Source: Streptococcus sp. (GTDB lineage: Bacteria > Bacillota > Bacilli > Lactobacillales > Streptococcaceae). Taken from it: a stretch of DNA of 6,213 bases. Within the stretch, counting starts at the first letter, position 1, and every line of letters begins with the position of its first letter. Below, in pieces: positions 1 through 5,492 of the stretch. Under the pieces are notes generated by a model. That model had not been told where the DNA came from, made no database searches, and saw only the letters and a list, made by a program, of their open reading frames with translations. The stretch is taken from assembly GCA_030825825.1 (NCBI GenBank), contig JAPJPE010000073.1, forward strand, positions 1-6,213, given 5' to 3'. The translations under genes and the position numbers were made by a program.

Positions 1-743
1 TCTATACGACTGGCTTTATCAAGTCTATCTCTATCTTGATTGGCTTGATCGCAGGTACTGCCATTGCGGCTTCTATGGGCTTGGTAGACTTCACACCTGT
101 GGCTCAAGCACCGGTTGTTCACGTTCCAACGCCTTTCTTCTTTGGAGCTCCTAAGTTTGAAATCACCTCCATCTTAATGATGTGTATCATCGCGACAGTT
201 TCTATGGTCGAATCAACAGGTGTCTATCTTGCTCTTTCTGATATTACTAAAGATCCAATTAATAGCACGCGCCTTCGCAATGGTTACCGCGCTGAAGGGT
301 TGGCCGTTCTCCTCGGTGGTATCTTCAACACCTTCCCTTACACCGGTTTCTCACAAAACGTTGGCTTGGTGAAATTGTCTGGTATCAAGACTCGTCTTCC
401 AATCTACTACGCGGCTGGTTTCCTTGTTCTTCTTGGTCTCCTTCCTAAGTTTGGAGCTTTAGCGCAAATCATTCCAAGTCCAGTTCTTGGGGGAGCGATG
501 CTAGTCATGTTTGGTTTTGTGTCAATTCAAGGGATGCAGATCCTTGCGCGTGTTGATTTTGAACACAATGAGCACAATTTCTTGATCGCTGCTGTATCGA
601 TTGCTGCAGGGGTTGGTTTGAACAACAGCACTCTCTTCAATGGCCTTCCAACAGGATTCCAAATGTTCTTTGCTAACGGAATTGTCGTTGCCAGTGTCTT
701 AGCGATCGTTCTCAATGCTATTTTAAACCGCAATAAACACTAA
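1..743 (+). CDS. pbuX: Xanthine permease PbuX (nucleobase:cation symporter-2 family), C-terminal part; 5' end outside window
   Basis: The frame is open from the window edge (first full codon at 3) to TAA at 741-743. It gives about 246 residues of a family normally near 420-430, so the first 40% is missing. These permeases sit in the cytoplasmic membrane and import xanthine, or a related oxidised purine or uracil, with protons for purine salvage. The sequence is a series of hydrophobic helices and has two family landmarks. One is the MVESTG segment, whose Glu codon at 210-212 probably corresponds to the essential helix-8 Glu of E. coli XanQ. The other is the NAT signature QNVGLVKLSG (354-383), followed by KTR, with Ser where many members have Thr. 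The C-terminus is short and basic (NRNKH). A TTG at 36 is an internal Leu codon, not a start. In streptococci pbuX commonly follows xpt under purine control, but that part is not visible here. The family call is very secure; xanthine as substrate rests on recalled similarity to streptococcal PbuX. Confidence 0.9.
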   Translation, partial: YTTGFIKSISILIGLIAGTAIAASMGLVDFTPVAQAPVVHVPTPFFFGAPKFEITSILMMCIIATVSMVESTGVYLALSDITKDPINSTRLRNGYRAEGLAVLLGGIFNTFPYTGFSQNVGLVKLSGIKTRLPIYYAAGFLVLLGLLPKFGALAQIIPSPVLGGAMLVMFGFVSIQGMQILARVDFEHNEHNFLIAAVSIAAGVGLNNSTLFNGLPTGFQMFFANGIVVASVLAIVLNAILNRNKH

Positions 744-752
744 TCTCACATG

Positions 753-783
753 AACCGGAGGTCCTTGGATCTTCGGTTTTTTT
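753..783 (+). terminator. Intrinsic terminator of pbuX
   Basis: AACCGGAG (753-760) pairs with CTTCGGTT (771-778) with one G-U pair. The stem can be extended inward by GTC/GAT, leaving a small CTTG loop. A run of seven T (777-783) follows directly. It lies 9 bases after the pbuX stop, so it closes that transcript and separates it from the MATE gene. Its T-tract runs into the -35 box of the next promoter. Confidence 0.88.
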
Positions 784-810
784 GACTTTTAAGGAAACAT
801 ATAGTAGAGT
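782..810 (+). promoter_or_regulatory. Predicted sigma-A promoter of the MATE gene
   Basis: TTGACT (782-787, 5 of 6 to consensus) is followed after exactly 17 bases by TAGAGT (805-810, 4 of 6). A TATAGT hexamer at 800-805 is a better -10 by sequence but lies too close to this -35. The transcript would start near 817, giving a leader of about 37 bases to the ATG at 854. The -35 box overlaps the end of the pbuX terminator T-tract, so the two units are packed without a spacer. Confidence 0.5.
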
Positions 811-853
811 GGAAGAGGAGAGAATCTTATTTGATGAGAAGAGAGTTAGAATC

Positions 854-2197
854 ATGTATTTAACCTATCACTTTAAAGAGCGCTTGCGCTTGTTTTTGAG
901 TTTATTTTTGCCGATTTTAATCTACCAATTGGCCAATTATTCAGCTAGCTTTGTCGATACAGCCATGACCGGTCAGTACCGGACCCTTGATTTGGCTGGT
1001 GTTTCTACAGCTACCAGTCTGTGGAATCCATTTTTTACTTTCCTGACAGGGATTGTCTCCGCACTGACGCCGATTGTTGGGCATCATTTAGGCAAGGGAA
1101 ATAAAGAACGGATTGCTGGCGATTTTTACCAATTCCTCTATATGTCATTTGGTATGGCCATTCTCTTAATAGGCTTTGTTTGGGGCATTGCACCCATGAT
1201 TCTCAAGCAGATCGGTTTAGAAAATGTTGTTGCCCAAATAGCCATTCGCTATTTATATTTCCTTTCTCTGGGAATCTTACCCTTGTTGCTCTTTAGTATC
1301 GTGCGGACCTTCCTTGATACCTTGGGAATGACGCGTCTATCCATGTACTTGATGCTCTTGCTCTTGCCTTTGAATGCTTGTTTTAACTATATCCTGATCT
1401 ATGGGGCTTTTGGTTTTCCTGAGATGGGGGGAGCAGGAGCAGGTCTTGGAACCTCTCTGGCCTACTGGGTCTTGCTGATTATTGCGGTTTTGATCTTGTG
1501 CAAGCATCCCAAGGTAGCACCTTTCCAATTGTGGAAGCCACAGCCTTATGATTTTAAAGGGATGAAAGAAGTATTGCGCCTTGGGCTTCCAATTGGTGGA
1601 ATTGTTTTTGCAGAAGTCATCATCTTCTCGCTGGTTGGTCTGTTAATGGCAAAATTCCCATCACTGACCATCGCGAGCCACCAATCGGCCATGAATTTTT
1701 CTACCCTGATGTATGCTTTCCCGGTTAGTATCTCAAGCACCATGGCCATTATCGTATCTTACGAACTGGGAGCAGGAAGACCAGAAGTGGTCAAACAATA
1801 TTGCCGTTTGGGACGGCTGACAGCCTTTGGCTTTGCCATTGTCACCCTCGTTTTTCTTTATACATTCCGCTTTCAATTGGCGGGGCTATACGGCAAGGAT
1901 CCAGTCTTTGTGCAGCAAACTGCTATTTTCATGACCTATAGTCTCTTTTTCCAAGTAGCTGATACCTTTGCAGCACCCCTTCAAGGGATTTTGCGGGGTT
2001 ATAAGGATACAACCGTTCCTTTCTTATTAGGAGTCTTTAGCTATTGGTGTATTTCTATTCCTTTAGGGATTTTCCTTGATCATGTGACCAACCTTGGTCC
2101 CTATGCCTATTGGATCGGTCTTATTTCTAGCCTTGTCGTGAGTGGTATTTGCTACCAACTTCGGCTCTGGCAGATCGAAAAAAAGCAAACAAACTAA
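854..2197 (+). CDS. MATE-family multidrug efflux transporter, NorM/PdrM-like
   Basis: This is a 447-residue cytoplasmic-membrane antiporter, expected to export cationic drugs or dyes in exchange for Na+ or H+. About 12 hydrophobic segments form two homologous halves (roughly residues 12-216 and 244-437), joined by a polar linker near 217-240. Acidic residues match the cation-binding set of Vibrio cholerae NorM (D36, E255, D371, as recalled): D35 in SFVDTAMTG, E254 in VFAEVIIF and D370 in QVADTFAAP, followed by the typical LRGYKDT (380-386). From memory the sequence is close to PdrM, a Na+-coupled MATE pump of S. pneumoniae, but this could not be checked. The start at ATG 854 is preferred: the frame is open back to TTG 782, but that codon is inside the -35 box and has no ribosome site, and 447 residues is the usual family length. 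The Shine-Dalgarno for 854 is weak (AGAAGAGAG, 837-845). Terminators lie before and after, so the gene is probably monocistronic. The substrate cannot be told from sequence. Confidence 0.93.
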   Translation: MYLTYHFKERLRLFLSLFLPILIYQLANYSASFVDTAMTGQYRTLDLAGVSTATSLWNPFFTFLTGIVSALTPIVGHHLGKGNKERIAGDFYQFLYMSFGMAILLIGFVWGIAPMILKQIGLENVVAQIAIRYLYFLSLGILPLLLFSIVRTFLDTLGMTRLSMYLMLLLLPLNACFNYILIYGAFGFPEMGGAGAGLGTSLAYWVLLIIAVLILCKHPKVAPFQLWKPQPYDFKGMKEVLRLGLPIGGIVFAEVIIFSLVGLLMAKFPSLTIASHQSAMNFSTLMYAFPVSISSTMAIIVSYELGAGRPEVVKQYCRLGRLTAFGFAIVTLVFLYTFRFQLAGLYGKDPVFVQQTAIFMTYSLFFQVADTFAAPLQGILRGYKDTTVPFLLGVFSYWCISIPLGIFLDHVTNLGPYAYWIGLISSLVVSGICYQLRLWQIEKKQTN

Positions 2198-2200
2198 ACT

Positions 2201-2224
2201 AAAGTCTGGGAAACCAGGCTTTTT
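2201..2224 (+). terminator. Intrinsic terminator of the MATE gene
   Basis: AAAGTCTGG (2201-2209) pairs with CCAGGCTTT (2214-2222) through one U-G pair around a GAAA tetraloop. T2220-T2224 and the following CTT supply the U-rich tail. The hairpin begins 3 bases after the MATE stop codon and isolates it from ilvD. Confidence 0.88.
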
Positions 2225-2243
2225 CTTATGGATAAATTTCATA

Positions 2244-2258
2244 AATTTTCTGAAAGTT
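2244..2258 (+). promoter_or_regulatory. CodY-binding box upstream of ilvD
   Basis: AATTTTCTGAAAGTT matches the CodY consensus AATTTTCWGAAAATT at 14 of 15 positions; the one difference is G at position 13. It ends one base before the -35 hexamer at 2260, where a bound dimer would hinder RNA polymerase. CodY is the global repressor of amino acid biosynthesis in low-G+C Gram-positives and responds to branched-chain amino acids (and GTP in many species), which fits an ilv gene. A weaker second motif at 2235-2249 (10 of 15) overlaps this one by six bases. Confidence 0.75.
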
Positions 2259-2259
2259 C

Positions 2260-2287
2260 TTGACAATTGAGGTTAAAGTGATAAGAT
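2260..2287 (+). promoter_or_regulatory. Predicted sigma-A promoter of ilvD with extended -10
   Basis: A perfect TTGACA (2260-2265) is followed after 16 bases by TAAGAT (2282-2287). TG at 2279-2280, one base before the -10, makes it an extended -10. Transcription should begin near 2294, leaving a leader of about 30 bases before the ilvD start. That is too short for a T-box or a transcription attenuator, so control probably acts at initiation through the CodY box just upstream. Confidence 0.75.
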
Positions 2288-2288
2288 T

Positions 2289-2311
2289 AGGAGGTAGAAA
2301 TGAAGAACTAG
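2289..2311 (+). other. Consensus Shine-Dalgarno followed by a three-codon reading frame (ATG AAG AAC TAG)
   Basis: AGGAGG (2289-2294) lies 5 bases before ATG 2300, which opens a frame ending at TAG 2309-2311. The stop codon touches the AAGGAG (2312-2317) that serves ilvD. Taken alone it looks like a minimal upstream ORF. However, the predicted transcript begins near 2294, which would leave the AGGAGG largely untranscribed. It matters only if the real transcription start is further upstream. Confidence 0.2.
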
Positions 2312-2323
2312 AAGGAGAACAAG

Positions 2324-4042
2324 ATGAGAAGTGATATGATCAAAATGGGGATCGACCGAGCACCAGCGCGTGGTCTCCTCTATGCAACAGGGCAAGTAAA
2401 ATCAGCAAAGGATATGCAAAAGCCCTTTATTGCGATTTGTAACTCCTATATTGATATCGTTCCAGGGCATGTTCATCTGCGTGAATTAGCGGATATTGCT
2501 AAGGAGGCTATTCGCGAGGCTGGTGGGATTCCTTTTGAATTTAATACCATCGGGGTCGATGACGGAATCGCGATGGGGCATATCGGGATGCGTTATAGTT
2601 TGCCATCTCGCGAGTTGATCGCTGATACTGCTGAAACGGTCATCAATGCCCACTGGTTTGACGGTGTTTTCTATATTCCCAACTGTGACAAGATTACACC
2701 AGGAATGATTTTGGCAGCCATGCGGACCAATGTGCCAGCAGTATTTTGTTCTGGTGGCCCTATGAAGGGTGGCGTTGACATGACGGGGCATCAAGCGACT
2801 CTCTCCAGTTTGTTTGAAGCAGTAGGGACTTATCAAGCTGGTGATATGAGCATGGATGAGCTAGATTTCTTGGAAAAAAATGCTTGCCCAACTTGTGGCT
2901 CTTGCTCTGGTATGTTTACTGCCAACTCCATGAACTGTTTGATGGAAGTATTAGGCCTTGCTCTTCCAGGTAATGGTACTATCCTAGCTGTTTCAGATGA
3001 ACGCCGGGAATTGGTTCGTCAAGCAGCCAAACAATTGGTAGAGAATATTAAAAAAGGTATCCGCCCACGGGATATTGTGACCAAAGAAGCCATCGATGAT
3101 GCCTTTGCACTCGATATGGCCATGGGTGGTTCAACCAATACTGTTCTTCATACCCTTGCGATTGCGCGAGAGGCTGGGATTGACTATGATCTCAAAGATA
3201 TCAACGAAATTGCCAAGAAGACACCTTATCTCTCTAAAATTGCACCTTCAAGTGTTTACACTATGCATGATGTGCACGAAGCTGGTGGTGTCCCAGCCAT
3301 TATCAATCAGTTGATCAAAAAAGGTGCTATTAAGGGTGATCGTATTACAGTTACTGGTAAAACCTTGAAAGAAAACGTAGCTGGTGCGGAAATCAAAAAT
3401 GAAGAAATTATCCATCCAATTGAGCATCCTATTTCACCTGTAGGTGGTTTGTCGATCCTCTACGGAAATATCGCTCAAGATGGAGCGGTTATCAAGGTCG
3501 GTGGTGTAGATCCATCTGTGACCACTTTCCGTGGAAAGGCCATCTGTTGCGATTCACAAGATCAAGCACTTGAGTTGATTGACAATGGAACAGTCAAGAA
3601 GGGACATGTCGTTGTCATTCGTTACGAAGGTCCGCAAGGTGGTCCTGGTATGCCAGAGATGCTTGCGCCAACTTCTAAGATTGTCGGACGCGGTCTTGGT
3701 AAGGATGTGGCTCTCATTACGGATGGTCGTTTCTCAGGAGCTACTCGTGGGATTGCGATTGGTCACGTTTCTCCAGAAGCAGCAGAAGGTGGTAATATAG
3801 CCTTAATCGAAGATGGTGATGACATCGTGATTGACCTACCAAATCGTACCCTTGATCTGCTTGTCAATGATGCAACCCTTGCAGAACGCCGTAAACACTT
3901 GAAACCTTTCAAATCTAAGATTTCAAGTGGATGGTTGCGCCGCTACACTGCTTTTGCTAAATCAGCTAATGTCGGCGGAACCTTGATGAGTGACGAAGAA
4001 TTTGAAGAACGTAAAGCAGAACGTCAAGCACAAGAAAAATAA
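2324..4042 (+). CDS. ilvD: Dihydroxy-acid dehydratase IlvD (predicted [4Fe-4S]-type)
   Basis: The 572-residue cytosolic enzyme dehydrates 2,3-dihydroxy-isovalerate and 2,3-dihydroxy-methylvalerate to the 2-keto acids that precede valine/leucine and isoleucine, using an Fe-S cluster and Mg2+. Both IlvD/Edd signatures are present: NCDKITPGMILAA (120-132, with cluster Cys121 and the CDK Lys123 that is carbamylated in relatives) and ALITDGRFSGAT (463-474, with the proposed catalytic Ser471). ACPTCGSCSGMFTANSMN (187-204) supplies the other cluster cysteine region, and VDDGIAMGHIGMRYS (78-92) a metal-binding Asp. The segment NSYIDIVPGHVHL (40-52) has Gly48 where [2Fe-2S] enzymes have Cys (PCNIHL). 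This places the protein with E. coli and S. aureus IlvD, which it resembles strongly from memory. ATG 2324 has AAGGAG 6 bases upstream; Met5 is a less likely start. The end is a charged tail (about 556-572). The gene stands alone between terminators, apart from ilvBNC, with a CodY-type promoter. Confidence 0.97.
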   Translation: MRSDMIKMGIDRAPARGLLYATGQVKSAKDMQKPFIAICNSYIDIVPGHVHLRELADIAKEAIREAGGIPFEFNTIGVDDGIAMGHIGMRYSLPSRELIADTAETVINAHWFDGVFYIPNCDKITPGMILAAMRTNVPAVFCSGGPMKGGVDMTGHQATLSSLFEAVGTYQAGDMSMDELDFLEKNACPTCGSCSGMFTANSMNCLMEVLGLALPGNGTILAVSDERRELVRQAAKQLVENIKKGIRPRDIVTKEAIDDAFALDMAMGGSTNTVLHTLAIAREAGIDYDLKDINEIAKKTPYLSKIAPSSVYTMHDVHEAGGVPAIINQLIKKGAIKGDRITVTGKTLKENVAGAEIKNEEIIHPIEHPISPVGGLSILYGNIAQDGAVIKVGGVDPSVTTFRGKAICCDSQDQALELIDNGTVKKGHVVVIRYEGPQGGPGMPEMLAPTSKIVGRGLGKDVALITDGRFSGATRGIAIGHVSPEAAEGGNIALIEDGDDIVIDLPNRTLDLLVNDATLAERRKHLKPFKSKISSGWLRRYTAFAKSANVGGTLMSDEEFEERKAERQAQEK

Positions 4043-4043
4043 G

Positions 4044-4090
4044 AAAAAACCTTTCCTGCTATGTGTTATCACAAGCAAGAAAGGTTTTTT
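4044..4090. terminator. Bidirectional intrinsic terminator between convergent ilvD and the tautomerase gene
   Basis: AAAAAACCTTTC (4044-4055) is the exact inverse of GAAAGGTTTTTT (4079-4090). Beyond one C-A mismatch the stem can continue with TGC/GCA (4057-4059/4075-4077). TGTG/CACA (4062-4065/4070-4073) adds an upper stem around a TTAT loop. Six T on the plus strand and six T on the minus strand (the A-tract) give a U-tail in both directions. It begins just after the ilvD stop and lies 10 bases beyond the tautomerase stop, so it can end both transcripts. Confidence 0.9.
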
Positions 4091-4100
4091 AGTGGAAATA

Positions 4101-4283
4101 TTATTTGGTGCGCATTTCACCTTGAGGGAAGTAGGTTCCTTCAGGCATATCATTAATGATAACGTGAACAGCTGACTGAGGAGCTCCAGTATTGCGGACA
4201 ACAGCCTCCGTTACTTCTTTAGCGAGGGCTTTCTTTTGTTCCAAAGTGCGTCCTTCAAATAGATCAATTCGTACAAATGGCAT
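4101..4283 (-). CDS. 4-oxalocrotonate tautomerase family protein (DmpI/XylH/YwhB-like)
   Basis: This is a complete 60-residue member of the smallest tautomerase family, whose 60-odd-residue beta-alpha-beta chains assemble as hexamers. Met removal exposes Pro1, the family's catalytic base, and the chain opens PFVRIDLFEGRT. Counting from Pro1, Arg11 is kept (EGRT) and the SAVHVIINDMP block forms the second strand. His39 replaces the Arg39 that polarises the substrate in Pseudomonas 4-oxalocrotonate tautomerase, and Tyr50 stands near the position of its Phe50. No aromatic meta-cleavage pathway is nearby, so the degradative function of the namesake is unlikely and the physiological substrate is unknown. 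The start is clear: AGGAGG (minus strand, plus positions 4291-4296) sits 7 bases before ATG 4283. The gene converges with ilvD on a shared terminator and diverges from tdk. From memory the same neighbour of tdk and nearly the same protein occur in S. pneumoniae. Confidence 0.92.
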   Translation of the reverse strand: MPFVRIDLFEGRTLEQKKALAKEVTEAVVRNTGAPQSAVHVIINDMPEGTYFPQGEMRTK

Positions 4284-4313
4284 ATGGCCACCTCCTAAAT
4301 TTTTTATAGGACT

Positions 4314-4322
4314 ATTTTATCA
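4314..4322 (-). promoter_or_regulatory. Predicted extended -10 promoter of the tautomerase gene
   Basis: Read on the minus strand, TGATAAAAT (plus 4322 down to 4314) is an extended -10 with hexamer TAAAAT at 4314-4319. No good -35 is seen; the 18-base-spaced candidate is TGACCT (plus 4338-4343). Transcription would begin near 4307, giving a 24-base leader that carries the AGGAGG. A TATAAA at plus 4303-4308 is a weaker alternative because it leaves almost no leader. Confidence 0.5.
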
Positions 4323-4350
4323 CATTTTGGGATACAAAGGTCAGCAAAAT

Positions 4351-4361
4351 TATGGTAAAAT
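4351..4361 (+). promoter_or_regulatory. Predicted extended -10 promoter of the tdk-GNAT-prfA operon
   Basis: TATGGTAAAAT has the TATGN extension common in streptococcal promoters before the hexamer TAAAAT (4356-4361). The -35 position at 17-base spacing (TACAAA, 4333-4338) matches poorly, so the extension probably carries recognition. The start would be near 4368, about 30 bases before the tdk ATG. No other promoter is evident before prfA, so this may drive all three genes. Confidence 0.6.
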
Positions 4362-4397
4362 GATAATGAAACACATTTTAGAGAGAACAGAAGGAAA

Positions 4398-4982
4398 ATG
4401 GCACAATTATATTATAAATATGGGACCATGAACTCTGGGAAAACCATTGAGATCTTGAAGGTGGCCCATAATTATGAAGAGCAAGGCAAGAGCGTCGTCA
4501 TCATGACCTCGGCAATCGATACACGAGATGGAGTTGGAGTAGTTTCTAGCCGGATCGGTATGAAACGAGAAGCTATGGCCATTGAAGATGAGACAGATAT
4601 CTTCGGTTATATCCAAAGTTTGGAAGAGAAACCCTATTGTGTCTTGATCGATGAAGCTCAGTTTTTGAAACGCCACCATGTCTATGACTTGGCTAGGGTT
4701 GTTGATGAACTGGATGTGCCGGTGATGGCTTTTGGCCTCAAAAATGATTTCCGAAATGAACTCTTTGAAGGTTCCAAACACCTCCTCTTGTTAGCGGACA
4801 AGATCGAGGAAATCAAAACCATCTGTCAATACTGTTCCCGCAAGGCGACCATGGTCTTGCGCACCCAAGCGGGCAAACCTGTCTACGACGGAGAGCAGAT
4901 CCAAATCGGTGGACACGAGACCTATATTTCCGTTTGCCGCAAACATTATTTTAATCCAGATATACCAACTGAAAGCCTCTAG
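4398..4982 (+). CDS. tdk: Thymidine kinase
   Basis: This 194-residue cytosolic type II (TK1-like) enzyme phosphorylates thymidine, and probably deoxyuridine, with ATP in pyrimidine salvage. The P-loop GTMNSGKT is at 9-16. The Walker B-like strand ending in DEAQF (85-89) carries the catalytic Glu86. The zinc site that anchors the substrate-covering lasso is intact, with Cys143 and Cys146 (CQYC) plus Cys180 and His183 (CRKH). The family signature G-H-E-T-Y-I-S-V-C-R-K-H-Y occupies 172-184. Length is normal. The N-terminus MAQLYYKYGTMNSGKT is typical, which fixes the start at 4398, although the Shine-Dalgarno (AGAAGGA, 4389-4395) lies unusually close to it. Downstream, the acetyltransferase ATG follows 21 bases after the TAG with no terminator, so tdk leads an operon that continues into prfA. 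This tdk-to-prfA order is recalled for other streptococci. Confidence 0.97.
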   Translation: MAQLYYKYGTMNSGKTIEILKVAHNYEEQGKSVVIMTSAIDTRDGVGVVSSRIGMKREAMAIEDETDIFGYIQSLEEKPYCVLIDEAQFLKRHHVYDLARVVDELDVPVMAFGLKNDFRNELFEGSKHLLLLADKIEEIKTICQYCSRKATMVLRTQAGKPVYDGEQIQIGGHETYISVCRKHYFNPDIPTESL

Positions 4983-5003
4983 AACGTTTTGGAGAAGATA
5001 AAA

Positions 5004-5483
5004 ATGTCTATTTGTTTAAAAGATATTACAATAGAGAATTATTTTGACGTTTTAAATCTAGAAGTTCATCCAAACCAAAGGAATTTTATTGCATCCAATT
5101 CCATTAGTTTAGCTGAAGCCTATGTATATGATAAAAATGGTGATTTTATGGCTCCCTTAGCAGTTTATGATAAGGAAGTATTAGTTGGTTTTGTTATGAT
5201 TGCCTATGACCAGAAAATTGGGATTAGCAAGGGGAACTACTTGTTATTTCGTTTTATGATCGATAAACGATTTCAAGGTTTAGGCTATTTTAAACCGACT
5301 ATGGATGCAGTCATTGACTTTGTTCGAACAGAGCCAGCTGGAAAAGCAACAAGTCTTTGGTTATCTTACGAACCGGAAAATAATCAAGCGAGATCTTGCT
5401 ATCTCCATTATGGGTTTAAAGAAACTGGCGAAGTCATAGAAAACGAAATTGTAGCAATCTATGATCTAACAACCAAGAATTAA
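5004..5483 (+). CDS. GNAT-family N-acetyltransferase, BltD-like (possible spermine/spermidine acetyltransferase)
   Basis: The 159-residue protein has a full GNAT fold. Acetyl-CoA motif A is visible as LFRFMIDKRFQGLGYFKP (81-98), with the R-x-x-G-x-G pyrophosphate loop at 89-94. Motif B is ENNQARSCYLHYGFKETGE (125-143), with the usual Asn, Ala, Tyr and GF. The opening (SICLKDIT, then NQRNFIASN at 24-32) resembles from memory Bacillus BltD, which acetylates polyamines. Polyamine acetylation is only a suggestion; related folds modify drugs or other amines. ATG 5004 is chosen because TGGAGAAG (4990-4997) lies upstream at workable spacing, while the in-frame TTG at 4989 lacks one. It sits 21 bases after tdk, and its TAA overlaps the prfA ribosome site, so it is co-transcribed. 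Positions 5041-5220 contain 57 G+C in 180 bases (32%), against 26/60 in a tdk block and 32/60 in a prfA block, which may mark a different origin. Confidence 0.85.
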   Translation: MSICLKDITIENYFDVLNLEVHPNQRNFIASNSISLAEAYVYDKNGDFMAPLAVYDKEVLVGFVMIAYDQKIGISKGNYLLFRFMIDKRFQGLGYFKPTMDAVIDFVRTEPAGKATSLWLSYEPENNQARSCYLHYGFKETGEVIENEIVAIYDLTTKN

Positions 5484-5487
5484 GGAG
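5482..5487 (+). promoter_or_regulatory. prfA ribosome binding site overlapping the acetyltransferase stop codon
   Basis: AAGGAG begins within the TAA (5481-5483) of the acetyltransferase gene and lies 5 bases before the prfA ATG. The overlap suggests that ribosomes finishing the upstream gene can help initiate prfA (translational coupling). Confidence 0.8.
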
Positions 5488-5492
5488 CAAAC

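Noticed and set aside
782..853. 24-codon N-terminal extension of the MATE protein from TTG 782
   Set aside because: The TTG is part of the predicted -35 box and terminator T-tract and has no ribosome site. The extension is highly charged, unlike MATE N-termini, and ATG 854 gives the normal length.
2225..2323. T-box, leader-peptide attenuator or riboswitch before ilvD
   Set aside because: Only about 30 bases separate the predicted transcription start from the ATG, with no antiterminator/terminator pair and no run of Ile, Leu or Val codons.
2486..2836. 116-codon minus-strand open frame inside ilvD
   Set aside because: It lies wholly antisense to a strongly conserved enzyme, has no recognisable domain and no ribosome site, and is explained by codon bias of the plus strand.
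4192..4431. Plus-strand open frame spanning the tautomerase, spacer and tdk start
   Set aside because: It covers the antisense of the tautomerase and the promoter region. No family resemblance or ribosome site supports it.
4407..4781. 124-codon minus-strand open frame inside tdk
   Set aside because: It is antisense to the P-loop and DEAQ regions of thymidine kinase and its product resembles no family I recognise.
4989..5003. TTG start adding MEKIK to the acetyltransferase
   Set aside because: There is no Shine-Dalgarno before it, while GGAG at 4991-4994 falls inside the extension and is correctly placed for ATG 5004.
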